In this document: positions 12,801-25,044 of the stretch, piece by piece
Position numbering within the stretch: the stretch's first letter is position 1
Layout of the letters: each line of letters opens with the position of its first letter
Assembly: GCF_001638985.1 (NCBI RefSeq)
Contig: NW_017265136.1
Span: forward strand, 310,001 to 374,000
Direction of reading: 5' to 3'
DNA: 64,000 nt
From: Phycomyces blakesleeanus NRRL 1555(-)
Taxonomy: Eukaryota > Mucoromycota > Mucoromycetes > Mucorales > Phycomycetaceae
Notes under the pieces: model-generated
Told to the model about the DNA's origin: nothing
The model's input: the letters and a program-made list of their open reading frames with translations, nothing else
The model's database searches: none
Translations under genes and position numbers: made by a program

Positions 12801-15800
12801 AGTAAAGATGGCTCTACAACCTACTCTCTTCGCCGTGTAAACGATTACTTTTATGTCAGTGAAGAAAAGATTTACAGTATGCGCCAAAAATCCAGTTCAT
12901 CTACCGATACATCACCTGCGAGTCATGGCGAGCAAGAATATACCGAATCTCCAGAAGACCGACCTGATACGCTCAGAGAAGATGAAGTGATTGATGACTT
13001 ATGTGATGGATTAGGAATAAGTATCGGACCTAATATTGTTGTAGAGGAAGGCACCCTTGAAAGCGAAAAGTTTATTCCATTCCATTCTAGGCCACTCTAT
13101 TGGCTTATCCTGGTACCAAAGGATAATTATGTTCAAATATACTTTTATTCAAAGTTCCATACACTTATCGATCGTGCCGAGTTTTTACAACGTGTTAAAA
13201 ATGATATCACCCAAATCCAGCACAGAACTAACCAAATCATGTTGTTGGAAAGCCTACAAGAAACACGTATATGCAGGTAATATGGCGTGTAATATACATG
13301 TATGTATACAATCTTAATACCATTTCTTTATAAAGTAAATTCCTTGAAGAACCTTCTTCAGACGAGAGTGATCAGTTTTCCGATTCGGACGACTCAGATG
13401 ATCAGGATTCTAATAGCCCTATACACGACAACTCAAAGACACTGCTCTCACACGACAAGTTTAAACCAGGGCAGTTTGAATGTCCTGTTCTGTTTACGAA
13501 AAGATTTCCTTTACATTGGAGACTACAGCCAAACACAACTTTAAAGTATCTCACGTCTGATGTTTTACGGCTTTTCACGGTTACCAACAGACCTCATATG
13601 TTTGTAATCGAGCGTGATGATTCTATCGTATATTGTAAGATATACGAAAAGACCAATCCAAGCTCCAATGATGACTTGGACAAAGCCAGCAAACTTAGCA
13701 ACGCACACATATCTCCAGCAACAAGACAAAATACAGAGGACAGTATCTTTACTAGTAGTACGGGGTCTATTAAACAGGAGTTTGGAAGAAAACCACCGCC
13801 ATCTCCTAGAAACAAGGCACCCGTGATGAAGTCTACCGAATTAAAAGAGCTGCTCTTAGAGGTTCATGGTGTTGACTTACCTATATGGGTAGAGAAAGAA
13901 TTTGTAAACCTTATCGAAAACCGAATAGTGTCGCACATTACTTTAAATGAAGTACAGCAGTTCTTTTCTCGGAATCCTACGACGAAGCCGACATTAGCGG
14001 TAAGTGTGAGAAGACCTAGTATTAGATTCACCAAATAAGAAAATTAATATGAGTCGTAATTTTAGGATGTTAAATTTATTTTGCCGTTTGAAAAAACACC
14101 TACGAACCGAAAAGCTTTGCGTGTTCCATCTCTTGTGCTCAAACCATACACACTTATGCGCTTCTTTAAGCAGACACTTGGCACTGACAATATTAAGCCA
14201 TTTACCGGTCCGATTGTATCTGAGGCTGTCGAAGGCTATCATGAAAATCTTTTCCACCCAAATATTGGCTATGGAATCCAACAAAAAGGCAAAGGAACAT
14301 CGGATAAGTAAGTACAGTAGACTAGAATTTACATATACATAATAAAAATTAACCAATTGTTTCAGGAATACCGATAATATGCAAGAGTTTCAATCTAGTG
14401 AATACTGTTTTTATTACAATTGCACAAAACGAGTTCCTGGGGCATCAACACCATTGGAGCTTTCTTCTGGTCAAGGCCTAGCTGGAATTTGTATCACATT
14501 ATTAGACTCTAGTGGAAACCCTGTAGATTTTGTTCCGACGGACGATTCATATGGAACACATTATAACCTAGACGCTATCCGCCATTGCTTAGAGGAAGAT
14601 CTCCAGGAAATCGGAGAAGATCAATCGTATTATTGTATCTGGATTGACATTTGGGTTACTGGTGTAGTCGATAGCAGCTCTTTAATGCAGTATATATGCG
14701 ATTGTTATCAACACGCCCTTTGTGACTATTTCATCGAGAAGACTGTCAACCTTAGTACGACGGCTGCTCTGTCAGAATCGGGGGCATTGCAGCGAGCGCT
14801 TACCTCTCATAAAAGATGGCGTCTTGGAGATGGTATGCGTAAACGGTTTATTGAATCTATTACATACATTCTTCAAAAGGCAGCTGAGTGGAAAAGCCCC
14901 ACGGTGTGCTCATTTGATCAATCTGTACAAACAACACCATGGTGCATGGACGAGTTAATTGGATACCTCGACTCTGAGCTCCGAAAGTTGGATATATCCT
15001 TAAGACCAACTGTTGCATGGACTTCTGTTCAAAACGACGTATTCAAAGGTGAAACTAAGCCGAAGCCGAATGAAAAGTGGGAGCTATACAGAAGCTCGCA
15101 CTACCCCCACAGACAAATGCTTCAAACAAATGTTCAGCTTGTAGCAATCAGTGGTCTTAATGAGCTTGTTGAACGGCTAGGCTGTGCACCAAAGACTTAC
15201 GAAATAGACCGTCGTACTAGTGCAACTAGCGAAAACTCTAGTCACCGTGGGCGCTCACGAAGAAGTTCAAATACATCATCCGCAGCAGGTTTTAATGGCA
15301 ACAAAAAGCTTTTAAGGCTAGATGACAGAGGAACATATGAAAACTCAAGAACATCTAGTGCAGCAAGATCAATATCAGGAAGCAATGCTAAAGGCCATGA
15401 ATTTCAAAAATCCGATCCAGTAAAGCACTGCTTCCTTGTAATGATTGTTGACACTGATCGCCTTTCTACGTACACTTATAATTGGCCTGATGCTGCAAGC
15501 TTGGATATTATTAATGGGATAACCCAAATGGCAGCCCGCCAAGAGGTTCGAAACAGTATTCTGTCTAATATTCTACACCAGAAGATGGGGCTTTTTCACC
15601 ATTCTGAGCCTATGAGTAAGGTTGTTGAGGAATATGCTACTTTATCAAATGCACTTCCTGGGCTATCAACGTCTTTGAATAGCTCCACCAATTTTCTTTC
15701 TGCGATCCCAGCTAGTGGTCATATTGGGTCACCAAAACAGCAACAGAAAAAAACAAGACAATCCGAAATTTCTGCCAAGAATGACAATTCTAGCTCGACA

Positions 15801-17931
15801 AGATCCTTGCGACGTAATACAGGAAATAGTACTACAGTATTGCAGAGTACTTCTGATCTTAAAGACATTATTGCAAATCCTACAATTCTTTCCAACGATG
15901 GAATTGATAGTACCAGAAGTGATGTAAGCTTAGTTAGACAATAGGTTCAGAGAAAGCAAATATAATAGACTAACAACAAGTTGCAGTCAATTACTTATCC
16001 ATGTTCAGAGCTGGACAGTGTCCTCGATGGATCAATTGCAGATTCAGTAGCTGATACTCCAACCGGAAGAGACAGAGATGTGCTGAGAAGACATGGCCAA
16101 CCATTTTTGGAAACTTATTTGAAGAGCACACGGATACAGACCGTTCATCAAAAGGCTCTTCAGGTTCATCTTAAATGGAGAAAACGATACGTGGAGTCAA
16201 AAACAGAGGTTGGATACACAGATAAAATGACATCTTCAGAGATTGGAATGATTTTGCGGTCATCGAGGATGCTTCATTTCTGTAGAACACCGTTACTATT
16301 TATCAATCCTGATGAAGAGTGGAATTCTGGTGAGGAAGGGTCGCCAAACAAACAAATTACGACAGAATGGTACAAAAGATTAGCAAGCTCTTTGATGTCG
16401 GAGTACGCAAAATACCTCGAAGGAATAGATATGCAACTAGTAGACCTCACAAACTCTGATGGTACGGCAGAAGACACAGTAAAGCCTTCTGTATTTAATG
16501 TCGCCAAAAATCTTAGTATTGAGTATCCACCGACTTATCTACTACGGGTTTTGGAGGGTGGATCGATTATCTGCGAAGTCAGTCTGACCAGCGGATTTGT
16601 CTCGGTGACTCTTTACTCACTTCACCGACAATATGGACGACTCGGCTATAGTAGATTCCGCCATGAAAGTCGAAGTACAAAAAAGGAAAACTTAAAACGA
16701 TTTGAAGAAAGCTCGGGGCGACTTAAGCAGCTCGTACATGTCAACTCTTTTGTATATGATTTTCATTTACGACATATTCAGAAAACACTCGAATCGCCTC
16801 AGGACTCTGTACCGCCTGATCTGAATATCTTGGATGTGATCCGCAAATTCTCTATACTCAACCTCACTCCTGCAACATATTCCCAAAATCGACTTGTGCA
16901 CGGTTTTTATGAGTTTGAGTCTGAAACATCGACCAACTTGTTCTTTGGATGCTTATTCCGTAATTCACCACTTCATGGACTGTCCAACATACTATCCGAT
17001 CATGTATCTGTGGGGGTGTCTGTATCTAGTAGTGGCATTTCATTTTCATCACAAGATGATGACAAAGACGCAAATTGGAGATACACATTAATTATATGTC
17101 CTGTGAATGATTCGGGACTTTCTGATAACAGCAAGTCTTTATCAAATGAACAGACACCACAGTCTTCCAAGATTCTTCTGGAATACTTTATTCTGGTTAT
17201 TTATCAGGGATCAACTACACCCAAGAATATAGCTGAAGTTAATCAAAAAGGATCGTCATCAAATCTTCCTTATGACATGCTTCACCCAGAAAAGGATCAC
17301 TCACAAGAAGATATAATACATAACGCACGAAGAAGAATCGATGCGATTGTCTCAGAGGTAGTACATAGCTATCTAAAAGAAATATTGTATATGCTCAAAA
17401 CGCTTAATGATACTTTGGTTACTATAGGTCACTTTTTACTGCAAACGCTCTGACGATTGGAGGAAGCTGTATTCTTTCAAGATCGACCATCAAAAGGACG
17501 AAGCCTTTTTGGAAGAGCAGTATTCCATCCTTATCAAACTCATGTCCAAGTTTGAGAGAACAGACATAACCGAGGTGGATAGTAATATGAAAAGCATTTT
17601 GTGCTTGCGACTCGACTGGAACTCTGCGCTAGATATGATAGCAAGCACAAAAGGGAACATTGTCAAAGAAATCCGGGAGAGGGACCGTCGACATATGTTT
17701 TTGTACAGCGCAAGATATATGGATTTTATGATTCATCTACAAATAGATCAAGGGGTGCTGATCAAGGGATGGGTGGTAAACCGGGAGCCTAGAAATGTAG
17801 CTAAAATGTACAGAGAGCCAGAAAGAGAGCAAATCGCAAGTATTGGAAGGGCCTTGTGTTATTTCATTTGGTTAGAGACAACAAACAAACAGGCCTATCT
17901 CTCCCGTTCATCGTCCAACCGCTCAACATAA
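6804..17931 (+). CDS. SZT2: SZT2 homologue (KICSTOR complex subunit, amino-acid signalling to TORC1), 13 exons
   Basis: Exons: 6804-6872, 6973-7092, 7263-7549 (acceptor could be 9 nt later), 7614-7683, 7766-10294, 10366-11894, 11960-12448, 12509-13276, 13336-13999, 14066-14307, 14366-15923, 15987-17357 and 17428-17931. They sum to 3,399 aa, close to the ~3,430 aa of animal SZT2. Collinear landmarks: AIFLLKNARL...WLLKNLFQ near the N-terminus; YIIDLSSS, a DxSxS MIDAS-like motif in the same place as in animals; ALSLLPQEGRPQLILITDGA; FGFLPDNEILRFLSRATGG; RITTELWIEPSGT; and FEPVRTISEQPTDLFYYKPT. In animals SZT2 is the scaffold of KICSTOR, which places GATOR1 on lysosomes to switch off TORC1 when amino acids fall. 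A role in this fungus is inferred. A Ser/Asp-rich linker (about 13350-13430) and Ser-rich segments (about 15190-15400, 15700-15900) look like unstructured insertions. Confidence 0.88.
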
Positions 17932-19005
17932 CCATAGTCATAAAACACTGTAAAATTTGTAAATCTGTAAATCTGTAAATTCACCTTTTATCATTGCAAT
18001 AAGAATACATACATATATATAAGGATTATAATTCAATGCATCACAGGCGTATAGATTCATTTAACGATCTGACTATAAAAAAAAGTATTCGAGCCCTCAG
18101 CATTTACCAATAGGCAACGGTAATCTTTCATATTTATTAAGTATAATTAAAGGAGTGAAAGGGATGATGAAAAAAAAATGCCCGTCTTTGTCACGAAGAA
18201 TGTTGTACTTCATACACCCTTCATTGCTATACCACAAGACAAATTTCTGCTATCATTTGAGTGTTGCGATATTATAGCACGTGTAAATGATGAGTATATA
18301 TACCTTGTTATAGCTCTGACAGCCGCAGACCATTATTTCTATACATCGCCAGATTAAAACCATAACGGCCATAGAGATGATCTTTATGATCTAATGCCAT
18401 TCCTATCCTAAAGAGGTCTTTATCAAGGGTCATCTTCTACTGTCCCTTTATTTAATTACCCATTGTGCATATTGCTTAAATATAAGGTCATTCTGTGTGC
18501 TGCTGCATGCTCTTTCACACGTTACCATAATCTTGAGATATTATAGTCAGTCTCCAGAAGATTTCTCAGTAGTATTGATAAATACAAAGCCTATCACACC
18601 ACAAACCTGTTGTGTTCACAAACAACGATGTCTAGTCAATCGTTCATTCCACATTTGTCAGACCCTCCTCAACGACGAAAGGTCTCGCCTAATTCTCAAC
18701 ATAGAGTTCTAGATATTACTCATCATGTTGACCCTCAAAGAGGAACATTTCATACAACTCATCCTATGTAAGGGCACCTTAAAAGCATGCTACATTGGCT
18801 ACAATATACTGATAATGGTCTGAATATTATTGCTGTGATCTAGTTCAATAGATGATGGAGAGTATAGAAACGCGTCTCAAAGTAAGCTGGACAAGAAAAA
18901 AAATGTATAGAAAAAATTTACTAGCCTCTAAACTGTCCTGTCTCCTCTTTCGATTAATATGACCTGAAAATAGGAGGTGCAAGTCATTCAATTCCACTTG
19001 AACAA
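17932..19005. other. Intergenic region upstream of FKS
   Basis: About 1.07 kb between the SZT2 stop and the FKS start, presumably holding the FKS promoter. One 59-codon ORF (18178-18357) and a 71-aa ORF (18497-18712) are present but have no recognisable motif. No RNA gene seen. Confidence 0.5.
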
Positions 19006-22000
19006 ATGTCAGAATCATCCTTCACAAACTATGGGGAGTCGGATTCTGAATGGCCGGACATGCCCTTGATCGGAAAATCTAAATTCATGCATACACCCCT
19101 CTCCTCTCATGGATCTATCGATACCAGTCTTTACGCTTATGCACGAGATGACATTCACAACTCCAACAGATTTCTACATTATGCACCGTCTGTTGAATCT
19201 CTTGTAGCTCTTTTGGAATCCAAGCGTAGCAAGTCATCCAAAGATAGCCTTCCTAGTATCTCGTCTCCAAATTCAACAGGTCTTTCTCCAGAAAATCCCT
19301 CATTTTCCGGATCTAGAGATACTTTGGTTGGTAATCACGGAAATTCCTTATATCCATCCTGGCCATACAATAGTGAAGAAGTTCCTTCCTTCAGATACAT
19401 ACAAGACATATACGCTGAGCTGACAAATACATTTGGGTTCCAGCATGATAGCATGCTGAGTATGTACGATCATCTAATGACAATGCTGGATTCGCGGGCA
19501 TCTCGTATGTCCCCTAAATTAGCGCTGCTTACCATTCATGCTGAGTACATTGGTGGCCCCGACGCAAACTATCGAAAGTGGTATTTTGCTGCCCAGCTGG
19601 ACCTTAATGATGTGACGGACGAGAAAAACGTGGCTACAGACACCGTAGAAACATCCAAAGACAGCAAATCCAATATATCACAGGCCCATCGGCTCAAAGA
19701 AACCAAAGAAGCCTGGAGAATTAAAATGGAGCGTATGAAAGATGAAGAACGCATTCAACAACTTGCGCTATGGCTGCTTCTCTGGGCTGAGGCTTCTGTT
19801 ATTCGATTTTGCCCTGAGGTACTCTGCTTTATTTTCAAACTTGCAGAAGATCATTGGGAAAATCGTACCGATAAGGGGGTACCAGCCGGAACTTATCTGG
19901 ATACGGTTATTACACCTCTTTACAACTTTATTCGAGACCAATCATACAGGCCAATGGAAGATGGAAGATATACAGAACGAGAGCGAGACCATGCATGTGT
20001 TATTGGATATGACGACGTAAATCAACAATTCTGGTACCCAGAAAAAATCGCACTTTTAAGGTTAAATGATAAGAGAAAGCTAGTAGATCTACATCCAAGC
20101 GAGCGTTATCAAGCCTTGGGTGATATGGACTGGAATCATTCCTTTCAAAAGACGTTCAAAGAGAAGCGATCCTGGATGCACATGGCTGTTAATTTCACTC
20201 GAATTTGGATCATTCACATCGTCACATTCTGGTATTATATCAGTGCCAATGCTGGAGATCTCTATCTGAGCACCGATAAAGATGAAGCCAAAACAGAGAC
20301 ACCAGTCAAGCTATCAGTTGTGGCATTAGGAGGGGCAATTGCTACTCTTCTTGTTATGCTTGGAAGCCTTGTTGAGTACATGTATGTGCCTATGTCTTGG
20401 TACGGCGCGCGGATCTTATCTCGTCGGTTTGCAATGCTTTTTGGAATCCTTGTTTTAAACACAGGACCGTCTTTTTACTGCGTTTTCTTTGATCGAACAA
20501 GCAGAATATCTTTGGCTGTTTCTGCGGCTCAACTATTTATTAGTGTGATAACCAGTTTATATTTCTCGATAATGCCACAGTCGCAACTATTTGTTCGTCA
20601 CAAGAAAGACTCTCGACGAATGTTAGCCAGTCAAACATTTACTGCCAACTTCCCTCCTCTCAAACGAATGGATCGTCTGATATCAGTTGGTCTTTGGTCA
20701 TGTGTCTTTATTTGTAAACTTTTAGAATCATACTTCTTTCTTGCATTGTCTTTTAAGGACCCTTTGAGAATCATGTCTAGTATGCAAATACAAGACTGCC
20801 GAGATCCGATCATTGGCACCGAACTATGTGTCCTTATGCCTAGTTTTACCCTTGGTCTTATGCTTTTGATGGCCTTGGTTCTATTTTTCTTGGATACTTA
20901 TCTTTGGTACGTTGTGTGGAATACGGTGTTTTCTGTCGCTCGGTCGTTTTACCTCGGAATATCTATTTGGACACCTTGGAGAAATATATTTTCGAGATTA
21001 CCAAAACGCATTTACGCCAAGATACTAGCTGGCTCGGAGATTGGGGCTCACTACAAGCCCAAGTTCTTATACTCGCAAGTATGGAACGCATTTGTTATTT
21101 CTATGTACCGCGAGCACCTTTTATCTCCAGATCATATAACAAAGTTATTATACCAACGGGTAATAATAATAATACAAGCAAGCAAGCAAGAAAAACAATT
21201 CTATTATTACGATTATCTATTTATTGTATTACGATTACTAATATTACTACCATAATTATTTCAATGGTTTTTTTAGGTCCCCAATGCTGAAAACGGAAAG
21301 TTTACACTCAAGTCACCCACATTTTTTGAAACCCAAGAAGACATTGCCTTCAAGACAGAGTATTATCCTCAGGAGAGTGAAGCCGAGAGAAGGATGCAGT
21401 TCTTTGCTCAGAGTATGACGACTCCAATGCCAGACCCCTTACCGGTACAGAAGATGCCAACATTTACTGTTATGACACCACACTATGGAGAAAAGATAAT
21501 TTTCTCATTACGCGAAATTATCAGAGAAGAAGATAAGAATACACGTATTACACTTTTGGAGTACCTCAAGAAACTCCATCCTTTTGAATGGGATAACTTC
21601 GTTAAAGATACAAAAGTACTTGTGGATGAAACCAGTCTATCCAATTCCGGGGGTGAAGAAGATACGGCTATGGCGGAAGACATCAGTGTCTCGAAATCCA
21701 CCTCAAACTCAAACTCTAATTCAAATTCAAATTCAAATTCCAGTAGCAAGTCTGAAATAAGCTCTGACAAGACAAGATCGCAACACAAGATTGATGATCT
21801 GCCATTTTACTGCGTTGGATTCAAATCGTCGGCTCCCGAGTACACTCTTCGGACCCGCATATGGGCCTCCCTCAGATCACAAACCCTTTATCGAACAATT
21901 ACCGGATTTATGAACTATCAAAGCGCATTGAAGCTACTTTATCGAGTGGAGAATCCGGAGCTCGTGACAGATTCGATAAATTTTGAAAAACTTGAATCTG

Positions 22001-24750
22001 ATTTGGAGCAGATGGCTAACCGAAAGTTCCGTTTTTTGATTGCTATGCAACGGTATGCATCTTTTGACAAGGAAGAGTTGGAGAATGTTGATTATGTCTT
22101 GAAAGCCTACCCGAACCTCCAGATCGCTTATCTTGAAGAGGAAAAGAGCCAGGATGAAGACGGAAAGAAGAAGAATACGTTTTACTCGGTATTGATTGAT
22201 GGCCACAGTACGGTCGGGTCTGATGGTAAGCGCACTCCAAAATACCGTGTACGTCTGCCCGGAAACCCTATACTTGGAGATGGAAAATCAGACAACCAAA
22301 ACACGGCGCTTATCTATTACCGTGGAGAATACCTTCAGCTTGTCGATGCAAACCAGGATAACTATCTTGAAGAGTGCCTAAAGATCCGAAATGTTCTTAG
22401 CGAATTTGAGAATCTGTCAGTCTCGAATGAGTCCCCTTACGCTGATGTAGGATTCTCTACGGGTCCGGTTGCCATTGTTGGCGCAAGAGAGTATATATTC
22501 TCGGAGAACATTGGTGTTCTTGGTGATGTTGCGGCTGGTAAAGAGCAAACTTTTGGTACATTGACTCAACGTATAATGGCAACTATTGGTGGAAAGGTAA
22601 TTTTTAAGATATAATATCTAAGCAATACAGCCCATATATATATATATATATACTTGATCCTAATAATAATAATATATGTCTTTTTTTTTAATATATATAT
22701 ATATATACTTAGCTTCATTATGGACATCCTGATTTCCTGAATGCAATATTCATGACAACTCGTGGCGGTGTGAGCAAAGCACAAAAGGGACTCCACTTGA
22801 ATGAGGATATCTATGCTGGAATGAATGCCTTTGAGCGTGGAGGAAGGATCAAACACATTGAATACTATCAATGCGGAAAAGGCCGAGACCTTGGATTTGG
22901 GTCGATCCTTAATTTTGTGACAAAGATTGGCACTGGTATGGGAGAACAGATGCTTTCTAGAGAATATTATTACATCGGTACCCAGCTTCCCCTTGACCGA
23001 TTTCTGACCTTTTACTATGCTCATCCTGGCTTCCACATCAACAACATCTTTATTATGCTCTCGGTCCATATGTTCATGATCGTCTTACTTTTTCTGGCCT
23101 CCATGAGTGTTCCTCTGCTGGTCTGCGAATTTGATAAGGATGCACCTCCGGAAGCGCCACGTACACCAGACGGCTGTTATGACCTGGTTCCTATCTACAA
23201 CTGGCTCAAACGTGTCGTTATTTCAATCTTTGCCGTGTTCTTCATATCTTTCTTGCCACTATTTTTACAAGAACTTACGGAACGTGGCTTCATGAGAGCC
23301 ACCAGTCGGCTGTGCAAGCACATAATCTCGCTCTCTCCATTCTTTGAGATCTTTGTTACACAGACGTATGCAAGTGCAATCCTCAATAATCTTACGTTTG
23401 GAGGAGCAAGATATATTGGTACTGGTCGTGGATTTGCTACAACTCGATTACCATTTTCTCTGCTTTATTCTCGATTTGCAGACTCGAGTATATACGTTGG
23501 AGCCCGGAGTACTTTAATCCTGCTTTTTGGGTCACTTATTATCTGGGCACCACATTATATATACTTTTGGATTACAGTAATTGCCCTGATGATGTCGCCA
23601 TTCCTTTTCAACCCACACCAGTTTTCGATGGGCGACTTTATTATAGACTATCGTGAGCTACTGCGCTGGTTATCGCGCGGTAATGGAAAGACACACGCAA
23701 GTTCATGGATTGGATATTGCCGATTCTCGCGTATGCGAACAACAGGAGTCAAGATCAGACAGCTCGGGGATGCCCCCAAAGCTTGGAACAAGCAGCATCA
23801 ATCTCGGGCAAGATTTGGAGTTATATTTTTCTCGGAGATTGCTGTTCCGTTTTTCCTTGCGGTAGGGTGTGTGGTTGCCTACCTGTTTACTCGAAGCTTC
23901 GATATGTCAGAAGGACACAATGCTGGCCAAGAAGCTCCGAGTGGCTTGATTAGGATTGCTGCCATTGCTGTTCTGCCGTTGATTCTTAATGCTGGTGTCC
24001 TGGTTGCCCTGTTCTGTGTATCTCTTCTGGGTGGCATTCTGGCTTCTCTCTGCTGTAGTGTGAAGTTTGGTGCGACTGTTGCTGGTGCAGCTCATGCGTG
24101 GGCCGTGATCAATTTTATTGGATTCTTTGAATTGTTTTACTTTCTCGAAAAATGGAACCTGTCTAGAACAATCTTGGGTATGATTGCCGTTTCATCTGTC
24201 CAGCGATTCATATTCAAGTTAATTACGGTTTGTTTACTCACGCGTGAATTTCAGCAAGACGGGAGTAACCAAGGATGGTGGACTGGTCGATGGTATGGTC
24301 GTGGAGTAAGTTGATCTTTCTTTGAAGTATAATTCGTCTAGTTTTGCTTATACTAAACTACTGTCATAATATAATTGTTCTTTTTTGTTTTTTTGTTAGC
24401 TTGGGTGGTATGTAATTACTCAACCACTGCGTGAGTTTGTGTGTAAAGTGGTCGAGATGAGTCTCTTCGCGGCTGACTTTGTCTTGACCCATTTTATAAT
24501 GATATTCCTTTTCTTGATATGCTTTGTTCCGGGCATCAACAAATGGCACTCATTGATGCTATTCTGGCTAAAACCCAGTATGCAGATCCGAGAACCAATC
24601 TATTCCACTGCTCAACGCCAGAAGAGGCGTCGAATCTGCATACTCTATGGCTTTTTGCTAACCTGTTTTGCATTACTGTTTTTTGGTCTACTGATTGCCC
24701 CCTCAATTATTGGATCGCGCCTAGAATTCAAACTTGATCTTCCTATTTAA
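19006..24750 (+). CDS. FKS1: 1,3-beta-D-glucan synthase catalytic subunit (FKS family, GT48), 4 exons
   Basis: Exons 19006-21159, 21277-22596, 22713-24305 and 24400-24750, all phase 0, give 1,805 aa (yeast Fks1 is about 1,876). The order is: Ser-rich cytosolic N-terminus; FKS1_dom1 ([17 protein letters not shown] at about 19770); a first block of membrane helices (about 20200-21100); the large cytosolic glucan synthase domain ([60 protein letters not shown]); and a second block of membrane helices to the C-terminus. It polymerises UDP-glucose into the cell-wall 1,3-beta-glucan at the plasma membrane, activated by Rho1. Echinocandin hot spot 1 reads FLALSFKDP (20737-20763). The hot spot 2 position reads NWLKRVVI (23199-23222) where yeasts have DW[IV]RRYTL. 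A run of Ser-Asn repeats (about 21700-21760) interrupts the cytosolic domain. Confidence 0.95.
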
Positions 24751-25044
24751 GATAGGGTACATATTTCACATACTTACATACTTACATAAATTCATACGTA
24801 CATATTTCACTCGCACACACTTTACACAAACACAACCTTTACATGGATTTAAATAAGATTTATATATATATATTATTATTATTTTTATTTTTTGGTTTTA
24901 AATAAATAAATGCTTTTTTGATGTTGAGTGAGAGCAGGAGTGGGAGTTTGGGTTGGAGTTAAAGTGGGAGTCAAGATTAAGGGGGTATTTACCCATGTAC
25001 ATATATGTGTGTATATGGATGTAATGAAATTAAATGGTACGTTC

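Noticed and set aside
18178..18357. 59-aa ORF upstream of FKS1
   Set aside because: No family resemblance and no upstream/downstream coding context; kept only as a note in the intergenic entry.
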